64,000 bases of DNA from Burkholderiales bacterium (GTDB taxonomy: Bacteria; Pseudomonadota; Gammaproteobacteria; Burkholderiales; SG8-41). Under the pieces are notes generated by a model. It saw only the letters and a list, made by a program, of their open reading frames with translations, had not been told where the DNA came from and ran no database searches. Of this stretch, positions 1 through 8,147 are shown one piece after another. The stretch is taken from positions 248,001 to 312,000 of the forward strand of contig JAIEPF010000001.1 in assembly GCA_019749945.1 (NCBI GenBank), read 5' to 3'. The first letter of the stretch is position 1, and each line of letters starts with the position of its first letter. Made by a program: the position numbers and the translations under genes.

Positions 1-180
1 ATCATCGATCCCGACATCGACATCGCGGCGATGGCGCGCGCGCAGGGCGCCGAAGGCATCGGCCCGGTGAACACGATGGCGGAGATGCAGCCGGCCATTG
101 AACGCGGCATTGCCATCGTCAAGGCCGGCGGTGTCTGCGTCATCGATGCCCGCGTGCTGCCCGGGTATGATGGAGAATGA
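1..180 (+). CDS. TPP-dependent enzyme, C-terminal fragment
   Basis: Only the last 59 codons are in the window, open from base 1 and ending in TGA at 178-180. The segment contains IDPDIDIAAMARAQGAEG followed by VCVIDARV, which resembles the end of the C-terminal pyrophosphate-binding domain of acetolactate synthase/benzoylformate decarboxylase-type enzymes, where a pair of strands closes the TPP site. The next gene is a Bug receptor 86 bases downstream on the same strand, so the pair may be co-transcribed. The substrate cannot be told from this piece. Confidence 0.6.
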   Translation: MIDPDIDIAAMARAQGAEGIGPVNTMAEMQPAIERGIAIVKAGGVCVIDARVLPGYDGE

Positions 181-266
181 GAGACATTGAGGAATGAGGA
201 GTGAGGAGTGCGGAGCGAACGGCTCAAGTTCTGTCTCAACATAAAACAAACTGCGAGGAGAGCGCC

Positions 267-1238
267 ATGATCAAACTTTTGTCCATCGTCATCGCGGGCT
301 GCACGGCACTGGCCGGCGTCTTGCCGGCAGCGGCCGCCGACAATTACCCGTCGCGGCCGATCCGCGTCATCGTGCCGCAAAGTGCCGGCGGCTCCACCGA
401 CGTCGCCGCGCGCGTGCTGACCGACCGCCTCACCGATGTGCTGAAGCAGAACATCGTCGTCGACAACCGTCCCGGCGCGGGCAGCCTGAACGGCACCGAA
501 ACCGTCGCCAAAGCGGCGCCTGACGGCTACACGCTGCTGGTCATCGCCGCATCGCTGACCATCACCCCCGCACTGCAGACCAATCTGCCCTTTGACCCGG
601 TGCGCGATTTCGCGCCGATCACCCAGATCGTCGACCTGCCGCACATCGTCGTGGTGCAGCCGGGCATGGCCGCCAGAACGCTGGGCGAACTGGTGGCGCT
701 GCTCAAAGCCAAACCGGGCCAGATCGCCGCCGGTTTCAGCGGCATCGGCACCAGCACCCACCTCGCCATCGAACTGTTCCAGCACATCAGCGGCACCAAA
801 ATGCTGCTGGTGCCGTACAAGGGCGGCGCGCCGGCGATGACGGCGCTGCTCGGCGGCGAAGTGCAGGTCAATTTCGCCACCAGTTCCACCGGCATCCCGC
901 ACATCCGCAGCGGCAAGCTGCGCGGGCTGGCCGTCACCGGCGCCAAACGCAGCACCGCCATCCCCGAACTGCCCACCGTGGCGGAAGCCGGCGTCAAGGG
1001 TTACCAGCACGCCTCCTGGGTCGGCATGCTGGCGCCGGCCAAAACGCCGAAAACGGTGATCGACCGGCTGCATGCGGAGTCGGTGAAAATCCTTGCCCGC
1101 GATGACATCCGCAAATCCTTTCTCAAACAGGGCATGGAAGCGGAGGGCAATTCGCCGCAGGAATTCGCCACGGCAATCTCGCGCGAAGTCGCGCAGTGGA
1201 AAACGCTGGTCAAGGCGGCGGGCATCAAAGTGCAATAA
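267..1238 (+). CDS. Bug/TctC-family substrate-binding protein
   Basis: Periplasmic solute receptor of the tripartite tricarboxylate transporter (TTT) type, 323 aa. The longest frame opens at 201, but ATG 267 has the RBS GCGAGGAG at 253-260 and begins a clean signal peptide (MIKLLSIVIAGC, cleavage after PAAAA). The mature part shows the family marks in order: IRVIVPQSAGGSTD, VDNRPGAGS, PDGYTL and VPYKGG. The first loop reads QSAGG instead of the commoner FPPGG. No TctA/TctB membrane genes are nearby. Ligands of this family are usually small carboxylates; the ligand here is unknown. A palindromic terminator follows. Confidence 0.92.
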   Translation: MIKLLSIVIAGCTALAGVLPAAAADNYPSRPIRVIVPQSAGGSTDVAARVLTDRLTDVLKQNIVVDNRPGAGSLNGTETVAKAAPDGYTLLVIAASLTITPALQTNLPFDPVRDFAPITQIVDLPHIVVVQPGMAARTLGELVALLKAKPGQIAAGFSGIGTSTHLAIELFQHISGTKMLLVPYKGGAPAMTALLGGEVQVNFATSSTGIPHIRSGKLRGLAVTGAKRSTAIPELPTVAEAGVKGYQHASWVGMLAPAKTPKTVIDRLHAESVKILARDDIRKSFLKQGMEAEGNSPQEFATAISREVAQWKTLVKAAGIKVQ

Positions 1239-1256
1239 GCGGCCGGAAACACCATG

Positions 1257-1287
1257 AAAAAAACCGCGGCATGCCGCGGTTTTTTTA
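1257..1287. terminator. Bidirectional intrinsic terminator
   Basis: The perfect palindrome CCGCGGCATGCCGCGG (1264-1279) is flanked by a run of A on the left and T on the right, so it can stop transcription on both strands. It sits between the convergent Bug receptor (+) and uspA (-). Confidence 0.85.
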
Positions 1288-1302
1288 TTGGCCGGTTCAG
1301 CT

Positions 1303-1779
1303 TCAGGATGCCGTGCGATCCGGGTGATCAGCGCTCATCAGCGCGCGGAATATCAGTACCGGGATCGATGCCCGGTGCAGTACGCGATTGGCTTCACTGC
1401 CCATGATCAGCGATGCCAGTCCCTTGCGATTGCGCGAGGTCATCACAATCAGGTCGCAGCCGCGTTCGTTGGCGGCGTCGACTATGGCATCGTACGGGCG
1501 GCCCTTGGCAATGACCGTTTCGCAGGCCACACCAGCGGCAGCAGCGGTTTTTTCCACAAACGCCAGGAAACCCGTCGCCCGTTCCCGCTCACGCGCCTCC
1601 ATATCGTCATCCATATCCGTCGGCAGCAAACCCTCCGGCCCCATCATCATCCCCAAATCCTGCATGACATGGATGCCGGTGATTTTTGCGCCGCAAAGTT
1701 TTGCCAATTCAATGCCGCGCTCAATGGCCCGCTCGGAATGGGCCGAACCATCGGTAGGCATCAGGATATGTTTGAACAT
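1303..1779 (-). CDS. Universal stress protein, UspA family
   Basis: 158-aa single-domain Usp protein, cytoplasmic. It begins with the typical MFKHILMPTDGS strand and Asp, and ends with a nucleotide-loop region, RKGLASLIMGSEANRVL, close to the G-2x-G-9x-G-S ATP motif. The first glycine of the loop is replaced by Asn (SRNRKG), so nucleotide binding should not be assumed. The start ATG at 1779 lies behind GAGGAGCGGTC. It stands alone and converges on the Bug gene. A copy of the AT-rich repeat motif lies 119 bases upstream. Confidence 0.93.
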   Translation of the reverse strand: MFKHILMPTDGSAHSERAIERGIELAKLCGAKITGIHVMQDLGMMMGPEGLLPTDMDDDMEARERERATGFLAFVEKTAAAAGVACETVIAKGRPYDAIVDAANERGCDLIVMTSRNRKGLASLIMGSEANRVLHRASIPVLIFRALMSADHPDRTAS

Positions 1780-1897
1780 GACCGCTCCTCGTCAGTGCCG
1801 CTTGCCTTGCGACTGTATGTTCGCCCAGTTTGGAGTCGAGCGTCCAGCATGTGTCCGGCATTTTGCCGCCCCATGGCCACCGGGCATAAAATAAATA

Positions 1898-1916
1898 AAT
1901 AAAAACAAATACTTAT
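1898..1916 (+). repeat. AT-rich 19-bp motif, copy 1
   Basis: AATAAAAACAAATACTTAT. Read on the other strand it is ATAA-N10-TTAT, an imperfect inverted repeat. It is shared, with few changes, by six other gaps in this window. Here it lies between the UbiD gene's 3' end and the uspA 5' end. Confidence 0.6.
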
Positions 1917-1949
1917 CAGAAGCGCATTTTCCGAAGCAGTGTCTGATGC

Positions 1950-3596
1950 TTATTTTTTATTGCGATCCCGGTCCGGACGGTAACTGGTTTCAGGCCGCAG
2001 CCCCGAACGCTGCGCCTGCTCGCTGATGCGGCCATTCTCCAGGTAACCGCCGGTCGCGGCGCGGCGCCCGCCTGCATCCCACTCCGGCAGCCAGTCGCCG
2101 ACCGGGGATCCGAACCACGGCGCCTGCGGCCGCAGCTTGGGCAGCCCCATCTCCTCCCAGATCCTGCGCGCGCCCTCCATGTATTCCCGCTTCGGCAGCG
2201 CGAACGGGGGCAGGATTTCCTTGGCCGTGGCGTCGATCAGCAGCGTCGCATCCTCCTGATCGGTTTCGTGTTCACGCTCGGGGCCGTGGCCGCCGCTGCG
2301 GTGTTTCAGCACCTGCAGGTCTTCGGCGGGATTCATGCGGAAGGCCAGCGCCCAGAACAATGCGTCGGAGTTTTCCGGTTCGATATCCTCGTTCACCGCG
2401 ATGCCGATCTTGCCGCAATCGGCCTTGAATGACGTGACGCCGTAGAGCGCGCGCCACACTTCGCTGCGCGGTGTGCCCTGCGCAACCGTGACCACGGTCA
2501 TGCGCCGCAGCGCCGTCATGCGTTCATGCAGCGTGACCCGCGTGACGCCCTTGATGCCCAGCGTATTCCGCAGGTGAGACAGGAACATCGGCTCGTACGA
2601 CACGCGCTTGATCGCGCTCGATTCGCTGGGCGTGACCTGGCTCAGGTACGAGGCCACGATCGCATCCTTGCGGTGGGTGATCGCGGTCACCCGCATCGGC
2701 ATGTTGAACTGCTCCAGCGCGACATGGCCGTGCGACTCGCCGAAGGGGCCTTCGGGTTCGACATGTTCGGTGTCGATAAAACCTTCGATCACGATCTCGG
2801 CATCGGCCGGCACCAGCAGATCCACGGTCTTGGCCTTGACCACGTGGATCGGCGCACCGGCGACACCGCCGGCCACACCCACTTCATCGAGGTCGATCGG
2901 CAGCTTCATCGGTGCGACGAAGGCCACGCAGGGCGGTGCGCCGAGCACGATGGCAATCGGCATGGTCTTGTCGCCGCGTTTCTGGTGTTTCTGGTAATGG
3001 CGGTAACCGCCGGCGCCGCCAACCCGCGTCGCCATGCGCACAACCATGCGGTCCGGCGCCTTCAGTCCGGCGCGGTAGGTGCCGTGGTTCTGGATGCCGG
3101 TCTCCGGATCCTTGGTAATGACGTTGGTCGCAGTCAGTGTCGGTGCACCATCGAATCCCGGTGTCGATACGGGAATCGGCAGTGCATCAAGACCGTTACC
3201 CTCGCCCTTCAATGCGTCCCCGGTGATCACCACATCCTGGCAGGCGCCCTTGTCGACCACGCGCGGCGGAATCGGATGGGCAATGGCGTGGTCCCAGCGT
3301 TGCTGCACTTCTTCCAGCGGCGCCTGCATGCCGACGCCGTAAATTTCGCGGTTGCCGGCAAAGGCGCCGACCACCACCGGGAATTTGTATTTCCGGCCCT
3401 GGGCGTTGACGACATTGGTGAACAGGAAGGCCTTGCGCTCGTGCTCCTCGATGCCGCCGACGTACTGCCAGCGCACCAGCGGGTGCATCTCCGAATCCTT
3501 GTCGATCGCGCGATCGACCTCGATCAGCAAACCGCGCTCGCGCAGCGCATCGAGGTGGTCATGCAGGTCCGCGTAACCGCGGTCGGTTTTTTTCAT
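1950..3596 (-). CDS. UbiD-family (de)carboxylase
   Basis: 548 aa, the normal length for UbiD-type enzymes, which use prenylated FMN made by UbiX to decarboxylate or carboxylate aromatic and unsaturated acids. The conserved acidic motif EGPFGESHGHVALE is present at about residues 280-295 and contains the two Glu of the active site; NHGTYR and RHYQKH occur upstream as expected for prFMN and metal contacts. No ubiX gene is in the window, so the cofactor must come from elsewhere. It is the last gene of a minus-strand run (thioesterase, methyltransferase, UbiD) and starts 19 bases after the methyltransferase stop. UbiQ biosynthesis is unlikely in this setting; catabolism fits better. Confidence 0.93.
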   Translation of the reverse strand: MKKTDRGYADLHDHLDALRERGLLIEVDRAIDKDSEMHPLVRWQYVGGIEEHERKAFLFTNVVNAQGRKYKFPVVVGAFAGNREIYGVGMQAPLEEVQQRWDHAIAHPIPPRVVDKGACQDVVITGDALKGEGNGLDALPIPVSTPGFDGAPTLTATNVITKDPETGIQNHGTYRAGLKAPDRMVVRMATRVGGAGGYRHYQKHQKRGDKTMPIAIVLGAPPCVAFVAPMKLPIDLDEVGVAGGVAGAPIHVVKAKTVDLLVPADAEIVIEGFIDTEHVEPEGPFGESHGHVALEQFNMPMRVTAITHRKDAIVASYLSQVTPSESSAIKRVSYEPMFLSHLRNTLGIKGVTRVTLHERMTALRRMTVVTVAQGTPRSEVWRALYGVTSFKADCGKIGIAVNEDIEPENSDALFWALAFRMNPAEDLQVLKHRSGGHGPEREHETDQEDATLLIDATAKEILPPFALPKREYMEGARRIWEEMGLPKLRPQAPWFGSPVGDWLPEWDAGGRRAATGGYLENGRISEQAQRSGLRPETSYRPDRDRNKK

Positions 3597-3615
3597 GCGA
3601 CTTTATTTGCAGCGC

Positions 3616-4446
3616 TTATTTGCTGCGGACCGCAACCCATGGCGACGTTTTGCCTGCCACTGTCACGGTGCCTTCGATGCGGTCGCCGCTGACCTTGCCG
3701 GCATAACGGCCTTCGCCCGCGGTGAAGCTGATTTCGTCGCCGCGCAGCCGGCCGTTCAGCACCGGCGCCAGCCTGCCGCCGCTGCCCACCGAGCCGTGCA
3801 CCATCTGGTACTCCTGCGCGAACTTGATTTCATCCTTGCCCGAAGTCCAGTTGCCCGCGACCTTGGCCGGCACGATCCACAGATAGGCGGTGCAGTAGCT
3901 GGTGCAGTCCTTGCTGGCGGTCTGGCTTTCGTCGGCCTTCCAGTCACCCATGGTGAATGAATTGGAAGTGACGCGGGTGCCGGGTTTCATGTCGAGGATT
4001 TTCGGCCGCAGCTTGACGTTGAGGTCGGGCAGCAGGAACAGCGTGATCACGGTTGCATTGGAGAAATCGGTCTCGAAAATGTCGCCGTGGATGAACGTCG
4101 CCTTGCCGGCGAGTTTTTCCTTGGCCGCATTGCGCCGCGAGAGCTCCACCATGTCCGGATTGTATTCAATGCCATAGGCCGTCGCGCCACGCCGCGCCGC
4201 GGTGATCACCGTGCGGCCGTCGCCGGAGCCGAGGTCATAGAGGATGTCCTTCGGCGTCAGCTTGGCCATGTCGAGCATGCGGTCCACCAGCGCCTGCGCG
4301 GTAGGGACCCATACCACGTCCTTGCCGGCCTGGCCGACCTCGGGTTCAAACGCGGGTTTGGGTTGAGCCTGGGCAAATGCGGCGGCGGCGAAACAGGACA
4401 GCATCAGCGCCAGCACGGTGCGGCGCGCGTGGATCAGTGAGGGCAT
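3616..4446 (-). CDS. Exported class I SAM-dependent methyltransferase-like protein
   Basis: 276 aa. Residues 1-25 form a signal peptide (RRTVLALMLSCFAAAAFAQA). The body has a Rossmann SAM motif I, DILYDLGSGDGR (about 67-78), followed by the acidic loop YGIEYNP. A second, beta-rich part (about 190-276, ending GKTSPWVAVRS) does not belong to the methyltransferase core. Export to the periplasm is odd because SAM is cytoplasmic; the protein may bind another ligand or act before export. RBS GGAG precedes ATG 4446. It lies between a thioesterase and a UbiD gene on the same strand. Confidence 0.8.
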   Translation of the reverse strand: MPSLIHARRTVLALMLSCFAAAAFAQAQPKPAFEPEVGQAGKDVVWVPTAQALVDRMLDMAKLTPKDILYDLGSGDGRTVITAARRGATAYGIEYNPDMVELSRRNAAKEKLAGKATFIHGDIFETDFSNATVITLFLLPDLNVKLRPKILDMKPGTRVTSNSFTMGDWKADESQTASKDCTSYCTAYLWIVPAKVAGNWTSGKDEIKFAQEYQMVHGSVGSGGRLAPVLNGRLRGDEISFTAGEGRYAGKVSGDRIEGTVTVAGKTSPWVAVRSK

Positions 4447-4548
4447 TTACAATCTCCGGAGTTGAAAACCATGGGTTCTGGCCGTGGCAAACGGCTGCTG
4501 CGGGATGATACCGGATTCAGCCGCGGGGCGCGGTTTCCGGGTGCGGGT

Positions 4549-5070
4549 TCAGTTTTTTCGCGGAATCACGATCTGCGTCTGGGTGACGATTGCCACCCGC
4601 GTGCCGTCCATGTTCTTGATCGTGGTCTGCCACACCATGGTGGTGCGGCCGATATGCAAAGGCACCACCGTGGCCGCCAGGGTATCGCCCTCGCCCGCGG
4701 CAAAAAAATTGGTTTTTGATTCCAGCGTGGTCGTGCGGTAACCCTCGGGCAGGTTGGCCAGCGTGCCCATCGCCCCCAGCAGGTCGGCAAAGGCCATCAG
4801 CACGCCGCCGTTGATGCGGCCGCTGCGGTTGATGTGGTCCGCGGTCACGCGCATCTCGGCATCGATGCGCGTGCGCGAGAGTTTTTTCAGGCGTATGCCC
4901 AGTGCGCGGCCCATGCCCACCGCCAGCGACTGTTCGATCATCGCGCGGTTGGCCTGCGGCAGTTTGTTGGCGGGTAATTGGTGGGGCGAGGACTGACGGG
5001 GTGAAGACTGATGAGGCGAAGATGGCACGCGAAGCGGTGCCTTGATGCGGCTTTTTTTGATTGCGGTCAC
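4549..5070 (-). CDS. PaaI-like hotdog thioesterase
   Basis: Acyl-CoA thioesterase of the hotdog fold: RINGGVLMAFADLLGAMGT is the helix and catalytic loop of PaaI-like proteins, followed by strands TTTLESKTNFF and MVWQTTIKNMDG. I place the start at GTG 5070 because AGGGAG lies 8 bases before it; the open frame extends to 5118 without an RBS. That gives 173 aa, longer than the usual 130-150, because of an N-terminal basic, Ser/Pro/Gln tract (SSPHQSSPRQSSPHQ) encoded by a short imperfect tandem repeat around 4985-5025. First gene of the UbiD run. Confidence 0.82.
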   Translation of the reverse strand: MTAIKKSRIKAPLRVPSSPHQSSPRQSSPHQLPANKLPQANRAMIEQSLAVGMGRALGIRLKKLSRTRIDAEMRVTADHINRSGRINGGVLMAFADLLGAMGTLANLPEGYRTTTLESKTNFFAAGEGDTLAATVVPLHIGRTTMVWQTTIKNMDGTRVAIVTQTQIVIPRKN

Positions 5071-5099
5071 TGCGCAACTCCCTGTTGAATCCCGCGCGC

Positions 5100-5137
5100 A
5101 GTATAGCCGAGGCTGCACGCCGGCCCTCGGCTATACT
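5100..5137. promoter_or_regulatory. Perfect 13-bp inverted repeat between divergent genes
   Basis: AGTATAGCCGAGG (5100-5112) and its exact complement (5125-5137) are separated by 12 bases. It lies between the thioesterase start (5070, -) and the hydrolase start (5227, +), followed by the AT-rich motif. It could be an operator or a hairpin; there is no T-run, so it is not a standard terminator. Confidence 0.5.
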
Positions 5138-5152
5138 AGTGGAGGCAGATAG

Positions 5153-5171
5153 ATAAACTATTGTTTTTATT
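5153..5171 (-). repeat. AT-rich 19-bp motif, copy 2
   Basis: Minus-strand reading AATAAAAACAATAGTTTAT. It lies 56 bases upstream of the hydrolase ATG, in the divergent gap. Confidence 0.6.
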
Positions 5172-5226
5172 GATAATTTTACTCTTGCGCGATGCGCCCA
5201 TTGTTGGCGTAATACTTGGAACCACC

Positions 5227-6075
5227 ATGAGAACAACCATCAACGGCGCAAGCCTGAATTACGAAATCCTCGGCAGCAGCGGTCCCTGGGTTGCGATATC
5301 CCCCGGCGGCCGGCGCGCGCTGGCCGCGGTCAAACCGCTGGCACAGCGCATCGCCGCTGCCGGTTATCGCGTGCTGATCCACGACCGGCGCAATTGCGGC
5401 GCCTCCGACGTGATGCTGTCCGGCGACGCGGCGGAACACGAAGTCTGGGCCGATGACCAGCATGTATTGCTGCAACGGGTCGGCGCCTTGTCCGGAACAT
5501 CAACTGTTTTTGTCGGCGGCAGTTCCTCCGGCTGCCGGATGTCGCTGGCCTACGCACTGCGTTATCCGCAGGCCGTGCGCGGCCTGCTGCTGTGGCGCGT
5601 CACCGGTGGTGCGTTCGCGGCAAAACGCCTGGCAAAGCAATATTACGGGGAATACATCGCCGCAGCGCAGGCCGGCGGCATGGCGGCAGTGTGCGCAACA
5701 GCGCATTTTCGCGATTTGATTGCCGCGCATCCGCCGAACCGTGAACGACTGCTGAATGCTGACCCAAAAGCTGTAATCGCCGCGATGACGCGCTGGAGCG
5801 AAGGTTTCCTGCGCGAGGCCGATTTGCCGGTGATTGGCGCCAGCGCCGAGCAACTGCGTACCATCAAAGCGCCGGCCTGCGTGATTCCCGGCAACGACAA
5901 CACCCATCCGAAGGCGGTCGGTGAAACGCTGGCACGGCTGCTGCCCGATGCCACACTGAACAGCCTGTTTGCCGAACATCAGGATGTCGACGTGGTGCCG
6001 CCCGAGGATTGGGCGGTGAAGGAGACGGAAATGGCCGCGATGCTGCTGGCGTTTATGAAAAAACAAACCAGCTGA
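5227..6075 (+). CDS. Alpha/beta hydrolase
   Basis: 282-aa single-domain hydrolase. The nucleophile elbow is GGSSSG (near residue 98), with VIPGNDNTHP and EHQDVDV as likely Asp and His regions. SGPWVAISPGGRRALAAV after the first strand supplies the oxyanion region, and HDRRNCGASD is the usual cap-side motif. The frame opens at 5161, but ATG 5227 (MRTTINGASLNYE) gives the typical N-terminus; the earlier stretch would encode an unlikely hydrophobic lead. No signal peptide. It is divergent from the thioesterase. Substrate unknown. Confidence 0.88.
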   Translation: MRTTINGASLNYEILGSSGPWVAISPGGRRALAAVKPLAQRIAAAGYRVLIHDRRNCGASDVMLSGDAAEHEVWADDQHVLLQRVGALSGTSTVFVGGSSSGCRMSLAYALRYPQAVRGLLLWRVTGGAFAAKRLAKQYYGEYIAAAQAGGMAAVCATAHFRDLIAAHPPNRERLLNADPKAVIAAMTRWSEGFLREADLPVIGASAEQLRTIKAPACVIPGNDNTHPKAVGETLARLLPDATLNSLFAEHQDVDVVPPEDWAVKETEMAAMLLAFMKKQTS

Positions 6076-6090
6076 AATTCACTTATTCCG

Positions 6091-6156
6091 TCACCCCGGC
6101 AAAAGCCGGGGTCCAGCAGCGGTACTTTCCTGGATCCCGGCTTTCGCCGGGATGAC
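6091..6156. repeat. Paired inverted REP-like palindromes
   Basis: Two hairpins, CCCCGGC-aaaa-GCCGGGG (6094-6111) and CCCGGC-tttc-GCCGGG (6136-6151), sit head to head: each with its flanks (GTCACC... and ...GATGAC) is nearly the complement of the other. They fill the gap between convergent genes and may also serve as a transcription barrier. Confidence 0.8.
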
Positions 6157-6187
6157 GACTGTGGTTAGCCCACAGTTATAAAAACCG

Positions 6188-6997
6188 CTAAGTCTTGTAG
6201 TCGGGGTAGAGCGTCTCGACCAGCGCCATACTCGCAACCCAGTCACGGCTGCCGGAATTGTAGACACCCATGCGGCCGAACTTCGCCGCTCGCGCCGCGC
6301 AGACCGCGGCATCCGGAATGATCAGTTTCCCGCCACCGGCCAGTGCGCCGATCTGCGCGCGGCAGGCCAGCTCGAAAAAGTGATGGTAGATATAGGCCTC
6401 GGGCAGCGTGGTGCCGCAGACCAGCGCGCCGTGGTTTTCCAGCAGCATGACCCAGTGTTTGCCGAGGGCTGCAGCCAGCTGATCGGCGCCTTCGCGCGTG
6501 GTGTCATCAACCTCGTTCGGATAACGCGCGATGCGCTCATAAAAACGCATCGCCTGCTGGGTCAGCGGCAGCAGGCCGTGCTGCTGCGCCGACACCGCAA
6601 GATTCGCCGGCGAGTGGGTATGCACCGCGGAATGGATGTCCGGCCGCGCGCGCAATACCGCGGCATGCAGGTTGTAGGCCGCGGGACTGGCCTTGAACGG
6701 CATGAGCGACGACAGACCGACCTGCCTGCCTTCCAAGTCATATTTGACCAGGTTGGAGGCCGTCACCTGCGCCATGAACACATTGTCGGCCTTGACCAGA
6801 AAATGTTCCGGCTCACCGGGCACCCTCAACGATATGTGGTTATACGTCAGGTCGACCGACACAAAATGCGCGACCAGCCGGTGCGCCGCGGCGAGCTCGC
6901 AGCGGGCCTGCCATTCCGCCTCGCCGATGCGCGCGCGCAGCGTACGCGGACGCGCGGCGCGGGTGGCGATGTGTTTCTGTTTGGCGCGGGCGACCAT
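6188..6997 (-). CDS. Class II aldolase/adducin family protein
   Basis: 269 aa. Members are zinc-dependent aldolases, epimerases or decarboxylases such as fuculose-phosphate aldolase. Metal ligands are visible as VHTHSPANL (His-x-His) and ENHGALVCG, with YIYHHFFELACRAQ as the C-terminal helix. RBS AAGGGA precedes ATG 6997. It starts 34 bases after the end of the Bug gene transcribed before it, so the two are probably one operon, and its substrate may be related to the receptor's ligand. Confidence 0.9.
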   Translation of the reverse strand: MVARAKQKHIATRAARPRTLRARIGEAEWQARCELAAAHRLVAHFVSVDLTYNHISLRVPGEPEHFLVKADNVFMAQVTASNLVKYDLEGRQVGLSSLMPFKASPAAYNLHAAVLRARPDIHSAVHTHSPANLAVSAQQHGLLPLTQQAMRFYERIARYPNEVDDTTREGADQLAAALGKHWVMLLENHGALVCGTTLPEAYIYHHFFELACRAQIGALAGGGKLIIPDAAVCAARAAKFGRMGVYNSGSRDWVASMALVETLYPDYKT

Positions 6998-7031
6998 GGC
7001 CGGAATCCCTTAATCAGCCCAGGACAAAAAG

Positions 7032-8024
7032 TCAGTCAATCTTCGCGCCGGAGATTTTCACGATCTTCGCGTATTTCTCCATGTCGCGGCGGACAAAAGC
7101 GGCGAAATCCTCGACACTGCTGCCCACCGGATCCGCGCCCAGGCTGACGAACTGCGCCTGCAGTTCCGGCGTCTTGATGGTCTTGACCAGCGCCGCATTG
7201 ACACGGTTGATGATGGCCTTCGGCGTTTTGGCGGGTGCAAACATGCCGAACCAGTTCACCGCCTCGAAACCCGGCACGCCGGATTCACTGATGGTCGGCA
7301 GCTCGGGCATCTGCGGCGAACGCTGCAGGCTGGCAATGCCCAGCACGCGCACGCGGCCGGCCTTGATGTGGCCGACGATGGGTGAAATCGAATTGAACAT
7401 CATGTTCATGTGCCCGCCCACCACATCGATCACCGCCTGCGGCGCGCCCTTGTACGGCACATGCACGATGTTGGTCCCGGTCATCTGCTTGAACAGTTCA
7501 CCGGCCAGGTGATTGGCGACGCCGTTGCCGGCGGAGGCATAGTTGAGTTTGCCGGGCTGCGCCTTGGCCAGCGCGATCAGCTCCCCGATGTTTTTCGCCG
7601 GCAGCGAGGGATGCACCATCAGCACGAATGGTCCGATGGAAATCAGGCTGATCGGCGCAAAGTCGCGCAGGGTGTCGTAGGGCAGCGGCGCCTTGCGCAG
7701 GTGCGGCAGGATGGTCAGCGCGCCGGGACTGCTGATGAACAGCGTGTAACCGTCGGGCGCAGCCTGGGAGGCAATCTCGGCGCCGATGATGCCGCCGCCA
7801 CCGGCGCGGTTGTCGGCGACCAGCTGCTGACCCAGTTGCTGCGACAGCCCCGGAAACACCAGCCGCGCCGTGACGTCCGGCGTCGCACCGGCAGGCACCG
7901 CCAGCACCACGCGGATCGGTTTGTCGGGCCAGGCCTGGGCTGCTCCGGCCAGCGGCGCCAGCAGCATCAGGGCCAGCGCAGACCACAATCCGGGCATCAT
8001 TTTTTTCATGCCGCTTTTTTTCAT
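7032..8024 (-). CDS. Bug/TctC-family substrate-binding protein
   Basis: 330 aa. ATG 8024 is chosen because GCGAGGA lies just upstream and the product opens with a signal peptide (MKKSGMKKMMPGLWSALALM, cleavage near AQA|WP). Family marks: KPIRVVLAVPAGATPD, DNRAGGGG, PDGYTL, HVPYKGAPQAV. The first loop (AVPAGATPD) departs from the usual PFPPGGxxD. It is divergent from an SDR gene (123-base gap) and followed by a class II aldolase. It forms one of two Bug/SDR modules in the window. Confidence 0.92.
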   Translation of the reverse strand: MKKSGMKKMMPGLWSALALMLLAPLAGAAQAWPDKPIRVVLAVPAGATPDVTARLVFPGLSQQLGQQLVADNRAGGGGIIGAEIASQAAPDGYTLFISSPGALTILPHLRKAPLPYDTLRDFAPISLISIGPFVLMVHPSLPAKNIGELIALAKAQPGKLNYASAGNGVANHLAGELFKQMTGTNIVHVPYKGAPQAVIDVVGGHMNMMFNSISPIVGHIKAGRVRVLGIASLQRSPQMPELPTISESGVPGFEAVNWFGMFAPAKTPKAIINRVNAALVKTIKTPELQAQFVSLGADPVGSSVEDFAAFVRRDMEKYAKIVKISGAKID

Positions 8025-8147
8025 GATTTCTATCCTCGCTTCGGGGTCTGCATGGTAAACCCTAACCCGCAACCGGTAAAATCTGCCGGCACGCGCGCCC
8101 CTGGCGCGCCACACGTCAACAACACGATTCAATCCCGGAGGTGGAGC

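Noticed and set aside
6091..6156. Two independent intrinsic terminators
   Set aside because: The stems lack T-runs, and the pair is symmetrical with conserved flanks, which fits a REP pair better.
7410..8147. Long N-terminal extension of the SDR at 8148
   Set aside because: It crosses the divergent Bug gene in antisense; the SDR has a perfect RBS at ATG 8148.
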